From positions 20,367,395 through 20,431,394 of the forward strand of contig CP137670.1 of assembly GCA_037976565.1 (NCBI GenBank): 64,000 nt of DNA, given 5' to 3'. The DNA is from Mesocentrotus franciscanus (taxonomy: Eukaryota; Echinodermata; Echinoidea; Camarodonta; Strongylocentrotidae). Position 1 is the stretch's first letter. Every line of letters begins with the position of its first letter. This document shows, one piece after another, positions 11,700 through 22,680 of this stretch. Position numbers and translations under genes: made by a program. Below the pieces are notes generated by a model. The model saw only the letters and a list, made by a program, of their open reading frames with translations. It did not search any database and was not told the DNA's origin.

Positions 11700-12050
11700 T
11701 ATATACATCTTCATCACCATCATCATCATCCTCATCAGCACCATCCTTATCATCACCATCATTGTCATCATCACCATCCTCACTTTCATCATCATGATCA
11801 TCATCTTCAACACTATCATCGTCATCATCCTGATCATCATCAGCACCATCACTATCATCATCATCATCATCAGTACCATCACTATCATTATCACCATCCT
11901 TGCATTCATAATTGTCACCTCCTTCATCATCGTCTTCATCGTAATCACCATCGTCATCATCAGCAGCCACCATCACTATCATAATCAACTTCACAATCAT
12001 CTTCATAGTCATCAATCATCCTCATTTTCATCACCATCCCCATAATCATC
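11700..12050. repeat. Imperfect (CAT)n / (ATG)n microsatellite
   Basis: About 350 bp are dominated by CAT, CAC and CCT trinucleotides. It occupies more than half of the 638 bp intron between the two first GAP exons and begins about 15 bp downstream of the donor of exon 12062. It generates long artefactual open frames (poly-His on one strand, Asp- or Met-rich on the other). No protein family resemblance is present. Confidence 0.9.
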
Positions 12051-12061
12051 ATCAATCTTAC

Positions 12062-12200
12062 CTTCTTCCTCTATCCGATACACACACTGTTCAATGAAAG
12101 ACGGGATCCCATTCTCATTCAAGATGAGCGTTTCAAGAGCGGGTTTCGTCGGTTTACTTGGTAGTCCACCACCCTTAGGCTTCTTCTCTTTGGGTTTTTT
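12062..12200 (-). CDS. ARHGAP35-like: Exon with end of polybasic region and start of RhoGAP domain
   Basis: The acceptor TTTGATAG starts a phase 0 exon. It ends in phase 1 at donor GTAAGA. The peptide begins KKPKEKKPKGGGLPSKPTK and continues with the first GAP helix, GIPSFIEQCVYRIEEE, which corresponds to the IPIFIERCIEYIE segment of p190 as I recall it. In vertebrate p190 a polybasic segment directly before the GAP domain binds acidic lipids and affects Rho versus Rac preference. The lysine run here is in the equivalent place, and I infer the same role. Confidence 0.92.
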
Positions 12201-12254
12201 CTATCAAATAAAAGGGGATGAAATTGAACAGGCCTGGGTTAAACTCAACTCACT

Positions 12255-12600
12255 AGGGAGTATCATGGTCGAGTGGTTTAAGGAGCTTGACTGAAGATGC
12301 GAAGGCCGAGGGTTCGAATCCTGACACGGAATTAATATCCTTTGGCAAGATATTAACCTGCACTTGCTACTCTCCACCCAGGTGTTAAATAGGTACCCGG
12401 TAGGATGCGACCGTCATTGTTGGTCAAACAGTTTTTGAGCGTCAAGTAACGCCTGGCTGGAATACTCCCCAGGGAGTGGAGATTGTGCACACAGTGTGTG
12501 CGGGCAAGCATTGAATCTAATGACCGGGGTAATAGTATATCTGTAAAGCGCTTAGAGACATCGTAGATGTACTAAGCGCTATATAAAAGCAGAATATTAT
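12255..12600 (+). mobile_element. tRNA-derived SINE, full-length copy
   Basis: The head has a pol III A box-like TGGTCGAGTGGTTTAAGG and a B box-like GGGTTCGAATCC, as in class II tRNAs. The body includes CACCCAGGTGTTAAATAGGT and CCAGGGAGTGGAGATTGTGC. The tail is AAGCGCTTAGAGACATCG...AAGCGCTATATAAAAGC. Related copies are at 21995-22140, 29195-29395, 41330-41600 and (tail only) 47098-47160. No intact tRNA cloverleaf remains. Confidence 0.85.
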
Positions 12601-13261
12601 TCTTCATATTTTCATTTTTAAATGTAGTGAAGGGCTGGAGAGAGAGAATACGGAAGGTATACATCTTTACAGGTAAAAATGTGAATTGTGCAATACCTCC
12701 ACAATTCCCAACATTAAATGAAAATAAAATTCCCTGCTTTTTCCCTGATGTAACTTACGAGTTTTAAACATCTGACTGAAAAATCGCTGCTGGTCCTGAG
12801 TCATACAAGTACATGTATATAAGCACACCGATCATGAAGGGGATACATTGTAATAAACGCAAGACAAAATATTGGAAAGTAACTACTTTTCTCAATAAAT
12901 AAAGAGCTTTGAATTGAATTTGAATTTTCTTCTGCAACATACAAATCAAATTAAATCTCAGCAAAACAACATATGCAAATTGAATATAACAAATTTTTTG
13001 AATGTGTACACAATATAATAATAATAGAAACATTGACAATAAAACAAAACGGTAACTGATGACATACTACAAAGATTCGAGCGAGGTTTGCGGTTACACC
13101 ACGTATTCCCTCGACAGGGTTCTATCTCTACTTTTCGATAGGTTGTACCCATCGTCTTCACGATGCGTGTGTAAGGTTGGATTGGGCTTTATGTATCGTT
13201 GGGTAGGATCTAAAGGCCATTGCTATTGTACATACAAACATGCTCTGGAAAATAAACTTAC

Positions 13262-13300
13262 TCTGTTCTTTCTTTCTTTTGGCTTTTCTTGGGGAGTATT
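13262..13300 (-). CDS. ARHGAP35-like: 13-codon microexon, polybasic linker
   Basis: The acceptor TTTTTCTTCAG has a strong pyrimidine tract. The exon is 39 bp in phase 0-0 with donor GTAAGT and reads NTPQEKPKERKNR. It precedes the KKPKEKKPKG start of exon 12062, making one continuous basic stretch before the GAP domain. Its phase matches both neighbours, and skipping it would keep the frame, so it could tune the basic charge. Confidence 0.8.
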
Positions 13301-13394
13301 CTGAAGAAAAAGAAGAACCAAAATCAAAGAATTTAGAAATGTTTTCTTTGCACAACAATGGTTTTGAACTCACCTTTTCTCCTATGTACAGTTA

Positions 13395-13625
13395 ACAAAT
13401 AAATTATTCATATCCCTTGTAAATTTGATGTTTTTCGTAACTCAAGAATGAAAGGTGGACTGGTTGAATTAGGGCCTTCGTTGAATACTTTTTCAAGGAA
13501 GCTTTGACATGTCACATTCTCAAGAAACATAAATCAAGACTACTCAATTTTTTGCATACTTGAATTAAAACTTGGTAAGGGTATGAAGAATTTAGTTGTT
13601 CCAATATATTTCTGGCAATAAAGAT
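13395..13625. repeat. Dispersed repeat, 'TTATTCATACCCCTTGTAAATTTG' family, copy 1
   Basis: It shares TTATTCATATCCCTTGTAAA, AACTCAAGAATGA, a TTGAATACTTTT segment and a closing GGTATGAAGAATTTAGTTGT with copies at 35935-36160 and 42806-43005, and its end with 29545-29592. The two ends are loosely inverted (ATTCATAYCC and GGGTATGAA), suggesting an old MITE. Confidence 0.65.
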
Positions 13626-13844
13626 TCACTTTTTAAATTTAAAATAAATATATAGTATACTAAACAAATAAATTGAATCTCCATTTTTGTTTCTTTTTAA
13701 GTTACAACTATTACTGATTGACTGATTAATTAATAGAAAGCTAGGTTGTTGGTGTAGTTTACTGGATTGAAAATTGATCGCATGATTGTTTGGTTACCTG
13801 ACGGACTGGTTGGTTAGAAAGTGTGTTGACTCAAAAGATTTGAG

Positions 13845-14025
13845 TGATTGCCTGACAAAGTGATTGGATTATACACACATAACTAGACTGACTGGTCGGT
13901 TGAATGATTGCCTGACAAAGTGATTGGATTATACACACATAACTAGAATGACCGGTCGGTTAATGATTGCCTGACAAAGGGATTTGATTATACACACATA
14001 ACTGGTTGAATGATTGAATGTGTGG
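13845..14025. repeat. Tandem repeat, about 60 bp unit, 3 copies
   Basis: The unit contains GATTGCCTGACAAAGTGATT and GGATTATACACACATAACTA. Three successive copies differ by a few substitutions and single-base indels. It lies in the intron between exons 14243 and 13262 and is non-coding. Confidence 0.85.
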
Positions 14026-14242
14026 CTGACATCTTATTGGATACCTCGTTAGACAACAATCCTTACCATTTTTTTTTCTTTTTTAATTGCTCTTTTTCAG
14101 TGGATCTTCAGAATATCCAAGTAATATCAAAGACTATTTGCAACCAAGGGCAAGGTATTTCAACAATTCTAGAGGCAAAATCACCTTCTTTTGATCCTTT
14201 TGCAACACAGGGAACAATACAAAAATAAGGACTAAAACTTAC

Positions 14243-14277
14243 AGGCTCGTTATCCTGGAAAGAGCTGTCTGTGGTTT
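14243..14277 (-). CDS. ARHGAP35-like: 35-bp microexon, acidic linker
   Basis: The acceptor TTATACAG is followed by AA, which completes a glutamate with the G from exon 20390. It then reads TTDSSFQDNEP and ends in phase 0 at the perfect donor GTAAGT. It is the only piece found that converts the phase 1 end of exon 20390 to the phase 0 start of exon 13262, which supports it although it is very short. The sequence is acidic and serine/threonine-rich, in contrast to the basic exon that follows. Confidence 0.78.
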
Positions 14278-15242
14278 CTGTATAAGAAAGAAAGAAAAAA
14301 TTTATATACTCATAAAAACAAAAAAATTATACAATTATCAAAAACATTACGTTTGTGTTCCTAATAGAAATATATTAATAACAATACATTTTCGTAAATA
14401 CTAGACTATTGCCAATTTGATATCCTCATCAATGCCACTTTGAGCCTCAACTAAGATCTCTTCAACAAATGTTACACTATCATTAGCAACCTTGGAATTT
14501 CCTGTACAGTTCCGCAAAGTTATCATCCTTTTCACTTAACTGTATTCAGGTATACTTGTAAAGGTATACTTGTAAATCACCATAAGTATAATAACCACAT
14601 GATTACCAGAAATGAAAGTAAACAAGAAGGACATCCAAGAAGAATGTTAAGATTTTTAAGTCAAGAGAGTTGAAGGAGAAAAGAAGGGAAGGTGTTTAAT
14701 GCCCTAAACTACACTTAAGGCGAATCTTTCTACTATACATCATCTAGTGTACGTACATTCATATGAGATGTAAACTTTATAAAAGCACAGTCTGTGGCTT
14801 TCTCTTTTAAAGAGGTGGATTTGTTTTGAACAGAACTGAAGTCTTGAATCAATATGGTGAATTCACAATTCACAGTGCCATCTAGGCCACATTTCTGCCA
14901 AAACTGACCATTACGGTCACTTTCGGTCAGGGTTAACCTTTTTCAATCGTTGTTATCAGCAGGTGGGGGCGCTGTTAATTGTGAATCAATGCAACATGTA
15001 ATGATTACAACAACTAACCTACAATGTAGGTCATCATTTGGTAGTGTTGTTGCTGCTACACTTATTTAAAAAAAAAAAGACTACAGGTTGCCATGTCAAA
15101 GTAAAAAAAAGATTCCATGCATAACACCACTTCTCACTTTAAATAAAATCCTTCTTTCATTATGGAGAAACTCTTACCAGGGAGATTTAAAGGGTGATGT
15201 CATGCAATGTGTATTGTACTACATATGACATTTCTGGACTGG

Positions 15243-15490
15243 TACAGTTAAATCTGCTTTAACGTATAGAAAGACCACCTGTCTACAAAGACTGCATTTT
15301 TTGTTTCCTTTCAAAATTGTTTTATCATTGAAACATGTATTAAAGCAACCGGTACATGAAGCCAACCTGCCTAAAGAGACCAGTGGCTTTTCTCGTCTCC
15401 TTTGAGTGGTCTTTATATACAGGTGTCACTGTATGAATACCACCCAAGGGACACATGAAAAGTGGTCTTTATATACAGGTTTCACTGTAT
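15243..15490. mobile_element. MITE, TACAGTCAAACCTG family, copy 2 with duplicated end
   Basis: It starts TACAGTTAAATCTGCTTTAA. The inverted terminus appears twice, near 15404-15434 and 15459-15490, each containing GTGGTCTTTATATACAGGT and ending TCACTGTA. Part of the right end was therefore tandemly duplicated. No coding sequence was seen. Confidence 0.75.
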
Positions 15491-15835
15491 CATGATGAAA
15501 TAAATGGACAAACGACATGGGTCATCTAGAAACATCGCACTGCTCCGGCGCCCCAAATCTCTCCGTTTACAAGGTATTCTGAGCCTTCTTATGTTCAAGC
15601 CCTTTGAACTTGGGTATCATCCAATTCCCCTACAACTCAAAACTCAATTCTCACAAAAAAGGCTAACAAAACAAAAATACAAAAAAAGTCTACATATGCC
15701 TTTAGTAGTAAAGACAAATATCCTGGGGGCATGCAGTCTACTGTGAATACGGGTTGAACTAAAAACTAAACTCCCATGCCTTCTTGTTCTGCTTGCAGTG
15801 CAGGACAAAACTCTGTGGGTGATATTCTCCAAAGC

Positions 15836-16116
15836 GGACTAACTTTAGTCCATGGTTTAATCCTCCGACTAAGTATGGAATGCCAAGTGTCCATATGAAT
15901 ATATTTTTGAATAATTTGATATGTCCCTAAATTACCATGATAACGTAATTATTTCATAGTTACATTGTTGAAAGTATGTTATTACAAAATCTTTCTTTAA
16001 TGAAAACATTTTATTTTAATTTAGTGACAGATTAAATTATTCAAAAACATATTCATATGGACATTTGGCATTCCATACTTAGTCGGAGGATTAAACCATG
16101 GACTAAAGTTAGTCCA
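15836..16116. mobile_element. MITE with long inverted repeats, about 85 bp arms
   Basis: The left arm (15836-15920), starting GGACTAACTTTAGTCCATGG, is mirrored by the right arm (16031-16116), ending CCATGGACTAAAGTTAGTCC. The arms continue through TAATCCTCCGACTAAGTATG and the mirrored GGCATTCC. The centre is about 110 bp of AT-rich sequence. The near-perfect arms suggest recent insertion. Confidence 0.9.
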
Positions 16117-16642
16117 CTGAGAATACCAACCTGTAATTTGCATCACCTCCAATCACATGCAATTCCAATTCTCCCGTTCACATGCCAAAGTTAATTGCAT
16201 GCTAACTTGGTGAATACACTGCTGTCTAGTGCATCACTTTTGTCAAATGATCTTCATAATTTCATTATTCATTGGTGAAGGAAAAAAAACGTCATAAATG
16301 TCCATCATCCCTTTTTGACATGCCAAATTGTTCCTAATGTCAATTGCTATTGGTTGAAATTCTATCTTTAAAGATACTATCTCCCTTTTGCAGCCAACAT
16401 CAAATTCTGTAGAACTTTGCAGGAATTATGAATATGTCATGTATGTCCTATCTGTGAAATTTAAACGTTAGCAGTGTCCTAATATTTAAATTATGCAAGG
16501 AAACCTGTTTACTTGCTAGACTTCACTGTCAGACACTATTGAGTGACTGACTGGCTTTTTTCATCTTTGGTAATAACATACACAAATGAGCTGTAAAGGG
16601 TACATGAGCATTTGTCTACATCAATAACCCACTTCTTGTAAT

Positions 16643-17420
16643 GGGCCATTCCATGGTAACTCGCGTTACACCTAATGGGTACATTGACACGATAATGTGC
16701 CTATATCTTTAGAACTGCTAGGATCTACAAGATACTTTTTTCAAACATGGACAGGGTAGATATAGAACAACTGAATGAAACAAAAAAGAAAATTGAAGAA
16801 CAAACATTTTTAGATTCTTGGATTATTGAATTTCGGTAACTCGCGTTACAAAAAAAGGACATGGTCAATTCTATGAGACCCTCTTTTGGCAAAGTCTCCT
16901 CATACTAGACAATCTTGACAAAATCTTTCCTACTTTAATTTGATAGTAGGTTGTGACTTAATTACTAGTATAAGATCACAATATTAAAGATAAGAAACAA
17001 TGGACTAGTAAAATGCAGGAAGCAAATATGTCGGTAACTCACGTTACGGTAACTCGCGTTACATTTTGTCGGAGGCCATTTTCACCCCTATGTAATAGAT
17101 TAAATATCACAGGACCCCTTAGAATATGGAAATATATTCATCTTTTTCCATTTAGCGAAATTTTCAGGAAAAAATATTACAAGAATCCTGTGTAATCTGC
17201 AATAAATTGTTTTTTTCATCTACAGTCCCACATGTACGTTTTTGATGATGGTTTGAGATCTTAGGAAATCAACAAAAATGAAAAATAAATTGTATTGAAT
17301 TTGAAAGGCCCTAATGTTTTATGAACATCCATGGTATAAGGTTAGTGATAAATCAAAGAATTAACATGAGAGGTACATTTCTTTTTTTGATGTCATGTCC
17401 TTCTTCTCATGGAATGGCCC
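16643..17420. mobile_element. Non-autonomous DNA element with repeated GTAACTCGCGTTAC
   Basis: It begins GGGCCATTCCATG and ends with the inverted CATGGAATGGCCC, with TAAT-like flanks on both sides. It carries four copies of GGTAACTCGCGTTAC or a one-base variant, near 16655, 16833, 17034 and 17048. The interior is AT-rich and has no open frame longer than about 70 codons. At about 780 bp it is larger than the other MITEs here. It is probably an internally deleted DNA transposon. Confidence 0.75.
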
Positions 17421-18404
17421 TAATGGCCAAAATTAAACTGATTGAATCTTTGCGCAGCATAAAACGTACGACCATTCGGTACAATGGTCTGAAAAATCAG
17501 ACTATTACTTACTGGCTCTATAGCTCCTAAGTCGATTCGACAACTAATAGTCGTTATTTTCCCACTTAAAGACATTTTCAAGCCCCCTTTTTTTAGGGAA
17601 GTTCTAAATTAGTATTGTCTTTCAAATGCCGTTGGAATTTAAGATTTTCATTTTTTTGGGCCTACAAATGGGACATAGTACCTTTAATACCTTGTTTGCA
17701 TGCTATGTCCATCAAATGTCCATCATCCCTTTTCACATGCCAAATTGTTCCTAATGTCAATTGCCATTGGTTGAAATTCTATCCTAAATACCTCGTTTGC
17801 ATGCTATTCTTTAATAGTCTCATTCCATTATGAAGAATACAGGGCCTTGAATGTGCATCACCCCCTTCCCATACCATTCTTTAAAGAGAAGGTTGAGTTC
17901 TGGTATTTATGACTAATAATTAATGAGCCCTCCCATTCTTTGAATGTCAACTTCCGGTAGGAAGAAATTCCTTGATGTTTTCATGGAAGCGCGGCTAAAG
18001 CCGTCACGGTGCTAAAAATATGATTGCAGGGCTCTCGGGAGAACAGATTAATACTGATGAGGCTACACTGGGTAAACAAGACATTTTAAAGTATTTTTTA
18101 TAAATTATAACTTGGAAGACATCATTGTAGAAATTAATTGTGAAAAGGATTGCTCTACAAATACCCTCATGTATGTAGTACCATATGCCCATTTCTGTGT
18201 GCAGTGCATGTGATCTTCTGCAAGATAAAATTAATTCCTTTTCTTTTTATTGTGATCATTTTGATCATTTTAAACTCTACAGTATACATCACTTTTGATG
18301 GGCTACATAATCCACCTCTCCCAATTGTTTCCAAACAGTTTACTGCATGAAATCACACAAATAGTACTAAACTTTATCTCATGTTGGTTGGTGGTCGGTG
18401 GGTT

Positions 18405-18612
18405 GATTATTGTTTTTACCTGACTGCTACAAAAGCATGTATATGCTTGTAAGTAAGCGACCAGGAGACCAAAGGCATTAAGTCCTCTCCGAGGGACTTG
18501 GTAATGAGGATCAATGCCTTTAATACCAAAGGGCAAGAGCGCATTGACTAGCGTTTCGAATCCGGGACCTCCCGGTTACGAGACGACTCTACCACTGAGC
18601 CATCGCGCCTCT
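18405..18612 (-). mobile_element. tRNA-derived SINE, second family, copy 1
   Basis: On the minus strand it begins GAGGCGCGATGGCTCAGTGG, continues TAGAG (A box), then has GGTCCCGGATTCGAAAC (B box), as in class I tRNAs. The body includes GGTATTAAAGGCATTGATCC and CTCGGAGAGGACTTAATGCC. The same body and head are found at 53935-54150. The D and B box parts are recognisable, but the acceptor stem does not pair, so it is not a functional tRNA gene. Confidence 0.8.
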
Positions 18613-19267
18613 ACATGTATTTTGGGGTCATATCAAAGCATATCAAAGCATATCAAAGCATACAATGCCATTCACCATATCACCCTATTCACATGCGGAT
18701 CTTAATCTCGTTGTCACTCACCCTGGCTGGGTTGCTCATCGTGTATTTTGGGATCATACAAGGGAGCTACGTGTTTGTGATAGTGTAAACATATATAAAG
18801 ATAGTATAAAGACATGTTCTGCATTCATACATTATGAATGGAAAATACCTGTAGGACAAGATACACCATATGGACTACACATGCACCATTCAGAAGTGTA
18901 TCACTTTACAGTTTACCATATTATTATAAAACCACTTTAACAACTATAATTTAAACAACTATGAAATAATTAGAGATAGGATGTGGATCAGCTCTTTGAT
19001 CATTTACCGAAGTAGAATACTCAACATTATACATCCCATTTGAACAGTTACTTCAGGAGCCATTGCCCCATCCACACTTTCGGTCAAGGCCCATCAAAGA
19101 CCCATCTGTCCTTAAAGTACAAGTCCACCCCCCTGAAAAGTTGAGCTGATTAGATAGACAAAAATCTAAAAAGCCCAAATATAACTTGGTTTTGGAAAAT
19201 GGTGCTCAGATTTATTTTTAATAATTTTTTTTAATGAGCAAAAAACAAGTTAATGAGCGAGTCGGTT

Positions 19268-19518
19268 GTGACGTAGGGTCCTCACAACACAGATTCGTAA
19301 TGTAACAAATTTAATGCATACGTCTTTGTGAAGTGCCTCGATACAAACTATTTCATTCACCTGATAAGAATAATGAAACACTATTATTCTTATCAGGTGA
19401 ATGAAATAGTTTGTATAGAGGCACACAAAGACGTATGCATTAAATTTGGTTACATTACGAAAATAGCCTATTGTCAGAATGTATACCGCTGGCACTTTCG
19501 TTGTGAGGAGCATACGTC
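19268..19518. repeat. Foldback element, arms over 70 bp
   Basis: ATTTAATGCATACGTCTTTG at 19308 onward is mirrored at 19427-19446. The hairpin continues through ACAAACTATTTCATTCACCTG, with a loop of only about ten bases at the centre. Outer arms (CGTAGGGTCCTCACAAC against GTTGTGAGGAGCATACG) extend the inverted structure. A diverged copy carrying a nested MITE lies at 22200-22680. Confidence 0.85.
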
Positions 19519-19689
19519 ACATCCGTACAGCAATATAAATGTTTTGCTCGAAATACCCGAAACAAAAATCGCTCTTAAAAATCACCTGATTGAAGTACGC
19601 CCGTGATATTTGGCAGTTTTAACCTTTGATTTATTTACAACATGTTATAATTTTTGAAAATCGGAGTGGACTTGGGCTTTAACAAGTTT

Positions 19690-20389
19690 TGTTCAAGGCA
19701 TTGTCAAATCCAGATATTCAACCCAAGCATACTAAAGGCACACCTAAATGAACCTGTACGTCTGCCTTTTAAGTTTATATCCCTTCCTGTCCTTTGTTCA
19801 AGGCTTCGTCCTACCAATGTACAACCCAGAAACTCAGAAGACACTCTGAAGGCATGCCTACTTTTTAAAATTTGTTCTTTACCTTGGCCGACTAAGACAC
19901 ATGATCCAGAAGCTTTTAAAACCTACCAATGCTATACAACTTTTGATGAAGACCTTGTACGAGGCATTCTGAAGGGACATGTAAACCTTCCTTCTTTAAG
20001 TTTGTTCAACCTCTTACCAATCCGAATTCCAAACACATACCTGTTCCTAAACAGTTTTGTTAAAAGGTTTGTCCTACCAAGATACAACCTAGGAACTCTG
20101 AAGATGTTTTGAATGCTCACCTACCTTCTATTACTTTGTTCCAGCCCTTGGCTCACAAAGACACTTGTTACAGGAGCTTTAAAGACCCGCATAACTTTTG
20201 TACAACACCTCCTCCAAACCATTCTGAATGTACAACTTCCTTCTATAAGCTTGTTCAATCCCTTACTCATCCACATACCTATTCCTAGATCATCAAACGA
20301 CCCACCTGTCCCTAAAAAGTTTTGTTCAAGGCTTTGTCCTACCAGAATACAAGCCAGGAACTCTGAAGATGTTATGAAGGCACACCTAC
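19690..20389 (-). repeat. Tandem copies of the 3' end and donor of exon 20390
   Basis: Directly downstream of the exon in transcription, units of roughly 110-160 bp repeat its last bases and the start of its intron. On the minus strand the exon end GGCTTGAACAAGCTTATAGAAG recurs near 20230 (donor lost), near 20120 (with GTAGGTG retained), near 19985 and, more diverged, near 19760. The units also share a CTTCAGAGTTC and TTGTATTCTGGTAGG-type spacer. The copies are intronic and decayed, but at least one keeps a consensus 5' splice site. Confidence 0.8.
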
Positions 20390-20609
20390 CTTCTATAAGC
20401 TTGTTCAAGCCCTTGATGAAATCCTCCCGCTTCTTGTGCCTGGCAACCACAGCACCCGGGGGCCTCTTGACGGGGGTTTGTTTCTGCACCTCTCTGGGCC
20501 GGCCGGCATTCGCAGGCAAGGCATCTGGGGTGTTGTTGTTGGCTACGGGTAGCCCAGTGGGGCGAGGTGTGGTGGCAATCATCGGTTTGCCAAACATGAT
20601 TCGCTGGTT
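20390..20609 (-). CDS. ARHGAP35-like: Middle-region exon before the polybasic stretch
   Basis: The acceptor ATACCCTAG starts phase 0, and the 73 codons plus one base end at donor GTAGGTG. It begins NQRIMFGKPMIATTPRPTG, is proline- and alanine-rich in the middle, and ends ARHKKREDFIKGLNKLIE. The charged, probably helical KKREDFIKGLNKL segment looks the most constrained. Phases match exon 24217 before and 14243 after. No catalytic motif is visible. I infer a flexible linker with a short interaction helix. Confidence 0.85.
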
Positions 20610-21368
20610 CTAGGGTATCATTTAAAATGGAAGACAGGTAACAATGTGATTACAGACACTCATGAGAAAGCAAACCTTCAAACACAAGGAAAAGACTGAA
20701 GTAACAATGTTAGAACATCATATGAAACTCATAGATAATAGCAGTAAAATATTGTGTTACTATCATGAAACATTATACTTCTAATGTCCACTGCAAAGAG
20801 TGGAGAATAGAAAGAAAACCCTGTCAAAATTTATAATAAGAAGTGCATCGGCTGATTTTTTTTTATTAAACCAGAAATGCATTCCAATTTTTTGTTCTCC
20901 TTCTCTTACTGAAATGATTTCAATCTTAACAAATTCTAAAATGCAGCATTTTAAAGATGTTTTGCAAAGACGTGTTTTACATACCCACCAAATGCAATCA
21001 GAAACCAATAACAAGACATGAGTATAGATTCATTATATGGCAATTGAAATCAGTTCACTGAAATATATATATTTTTTCCTCGGTAATAGCCATGGTTAGT
21101 ACAAAAAATTTTAAGTAGCTTGTGACATATTGGAATTGCACAGAACATGAATGTGATAATTATTTCTATGAAAGCATGGTTAATGAAAATTAGTGTTTAA
21201 TAGAATAATAATTTTTTTTCTGTCAGAGCATTTGGGATATGAATAAATTATTCAGACTATTCAATGAACTCCATATGGTAGACATCTTTACCAGGCATTA
21301 TTACAAAATGAGATGATGTCAAATCACTTGGTAATTTTTTTTAAAGAAAATTTGTTGCTATATTGACT

Positions 21369-21648
21369 GGGGGGTGTTTCTCAAAGACTAAGATCGACTT
21401 TAAGTTGGACTTAACTATGGCAAGCCATTCATGCTACTGGTTGCTCTCACCATTACGATCTTTAGATAATATTTTTTCCTTCAATAATGAATTATCAAAA
21501 AATGTAAATTCTGTAGATATGTGACCATGATTTGTACGTCCCTTGAAAGACCATTGCCAGATAATGGTGAGAGAAAACAGTGGCATGAACGACCTGCCAT
21601 AGTTAAGTCCAACTTAAAGTCGATCTTAGTCTTTGTGAAACACTTCCC
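21369..21648. mobile_element. Foldback MITE, GGGGGGTGTTTCACAAAGA family, copy 2
   Basis: It starts GGGGGGTGTTTCTCAAAGAC and continues AAGATCGACTTTAAGTTGGA. It ends with the mirrored TCCAACTTAAAGTCGATCTT and GTGAAACACTTCCC. The interior GCCAGATAATGGTGAGAGAA resembles copies 3 and 4 more than copy 1. Confidence 0.85.
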
Positions 21649-21994
21649 AGGTGTAACTATCAAACTTCACTTTTAAAGATGATTTTGACATTTCCAAATA
21701 AAATGTGCATAAGGTGCTCTGACTAGCATCGCTTGGTCTTACATGCAGTGTGGCACCTTGCAACAGAGCAGCATCTGCCTTCTCTGCTCTTTTTTTTTTT
21801 TGGGGGAAAGAGGTCAATGATGGCCAAATTTTTTCTGTAAGTAAGGAATCTTTTAGTGAGACCAACCATAGCCCTTGCTATGCCTCAATCTGACAGAAAT
21901 GTATCAAAGAAAATGCAATGTTAGACAAATTGTTTCATATTTTTCCTTCTTACATTTTCATCTCCATCCCCCCCCCCCAAAAAAAATATATATT

Positions 21995-22140
21995 AACTCC
22001 GCTTTTATATAGCGCTTAATACATCTATGATGTCTCTAGGCGCTTTACAGATATATCATTACCCCGGTCATTGGATTCAATACTTGCCCGCACACACTGT
22101 GTGCACAATCTCCACTCCCTGGGGAGTAGTCCAGCCATTT
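21995..22140 (-). mobile_element. tRNA-derived SINE, first family, 3' half only
   Basis: It is the reverse complement of the tail part of the SINE at 12255-12600: GCTTTTATATAGCGCTTAAT, GGCGCTTTACAGATATATC, GCCCGCACACACTGTGTGCA and CTCCACTCCCTGGGGAGTAG. The tRNA-like head is missing, typical of 5' truncation. Confidence 0.85.
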
Positions 22141-22199
22141 ATTATCTTGCTTTGAGTTCCAAGATGAGAGACAAGCAGTGTATTTTTAAAAATATATAA

Positions 22200-22680
22200 G
22201 GAAGCTACTGATAGGCTGTTTTCGTAATGTAACCACATTAAATGCATAAATACAAATTATTTCATTCACATTTACAAGTAATTGCATCTCAATAGGCAGA
22301 ATGCGACTTGCATACAATATTGGTTGCTAGGTAGGACAAACATCATGGCTTGTCCTACCTAGCAACACATAATGCACTTTGCATTCTGACTATTGATATA
22401 CAATTTTTCTTAACAGGTGAATGAAATAATTTTTATTGAGGCACTTCACAAAGACGTATGGATTATACAGTCAAACCTGCTTTAGCGACCACCTGTATAG
22501 AAAGACCACCTGTCTACAAAGACCACATTTTTTGTTTCCCTTGAAAATGGTTTCTCATTGAATCATGTACTAAAGGAACATGTACATAAGGACCACCTCC
22601 CTATAAAGACCACTTTTCTTGTCTGCCTTGGGTGGCCTTTATAGACAGGTTTCACTGTATTTGGTTACATTACAAAAATG
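22200..22680. repeat. Foldback element interrupted by a nested MITE (22466-22659)
   Basis: The host sequence matches the foldback at 19268-19518 (CGTAATGTAAC, TGAATGAAATAAT, CACTTCACAAAGACGTATG). It is split at 22466 by a TACAGTCAAACCTGC...GGTTTCACTGTA MITE. Comparing ATTA-TA-TTTGG across the insertion with ATTAAATTTGG in the uninterrupted copy shows that the MITE duplicated a TA. A second short inverted pair, GCTAGGTAGGACAA against TTGTCCTACCTAGC, lies near 22325-22366. Confidence 0.8.

Noticed and set aside
11595..12045. Poly-His, poly-Asp and Met-rich open frames
   Set aside because: All come from the (CAT)n microsatellite in several frames of both strands, and they lie within an intron.
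18540..18612. tRNA gene
   Set aside because: A and B boxes are present, but the acceptor and anticodon stems do not pair, and the sequence continues into a body shared with 53935-54150. It is a tRNA-derived SINE. The same reasoning applies to 12255-12340.
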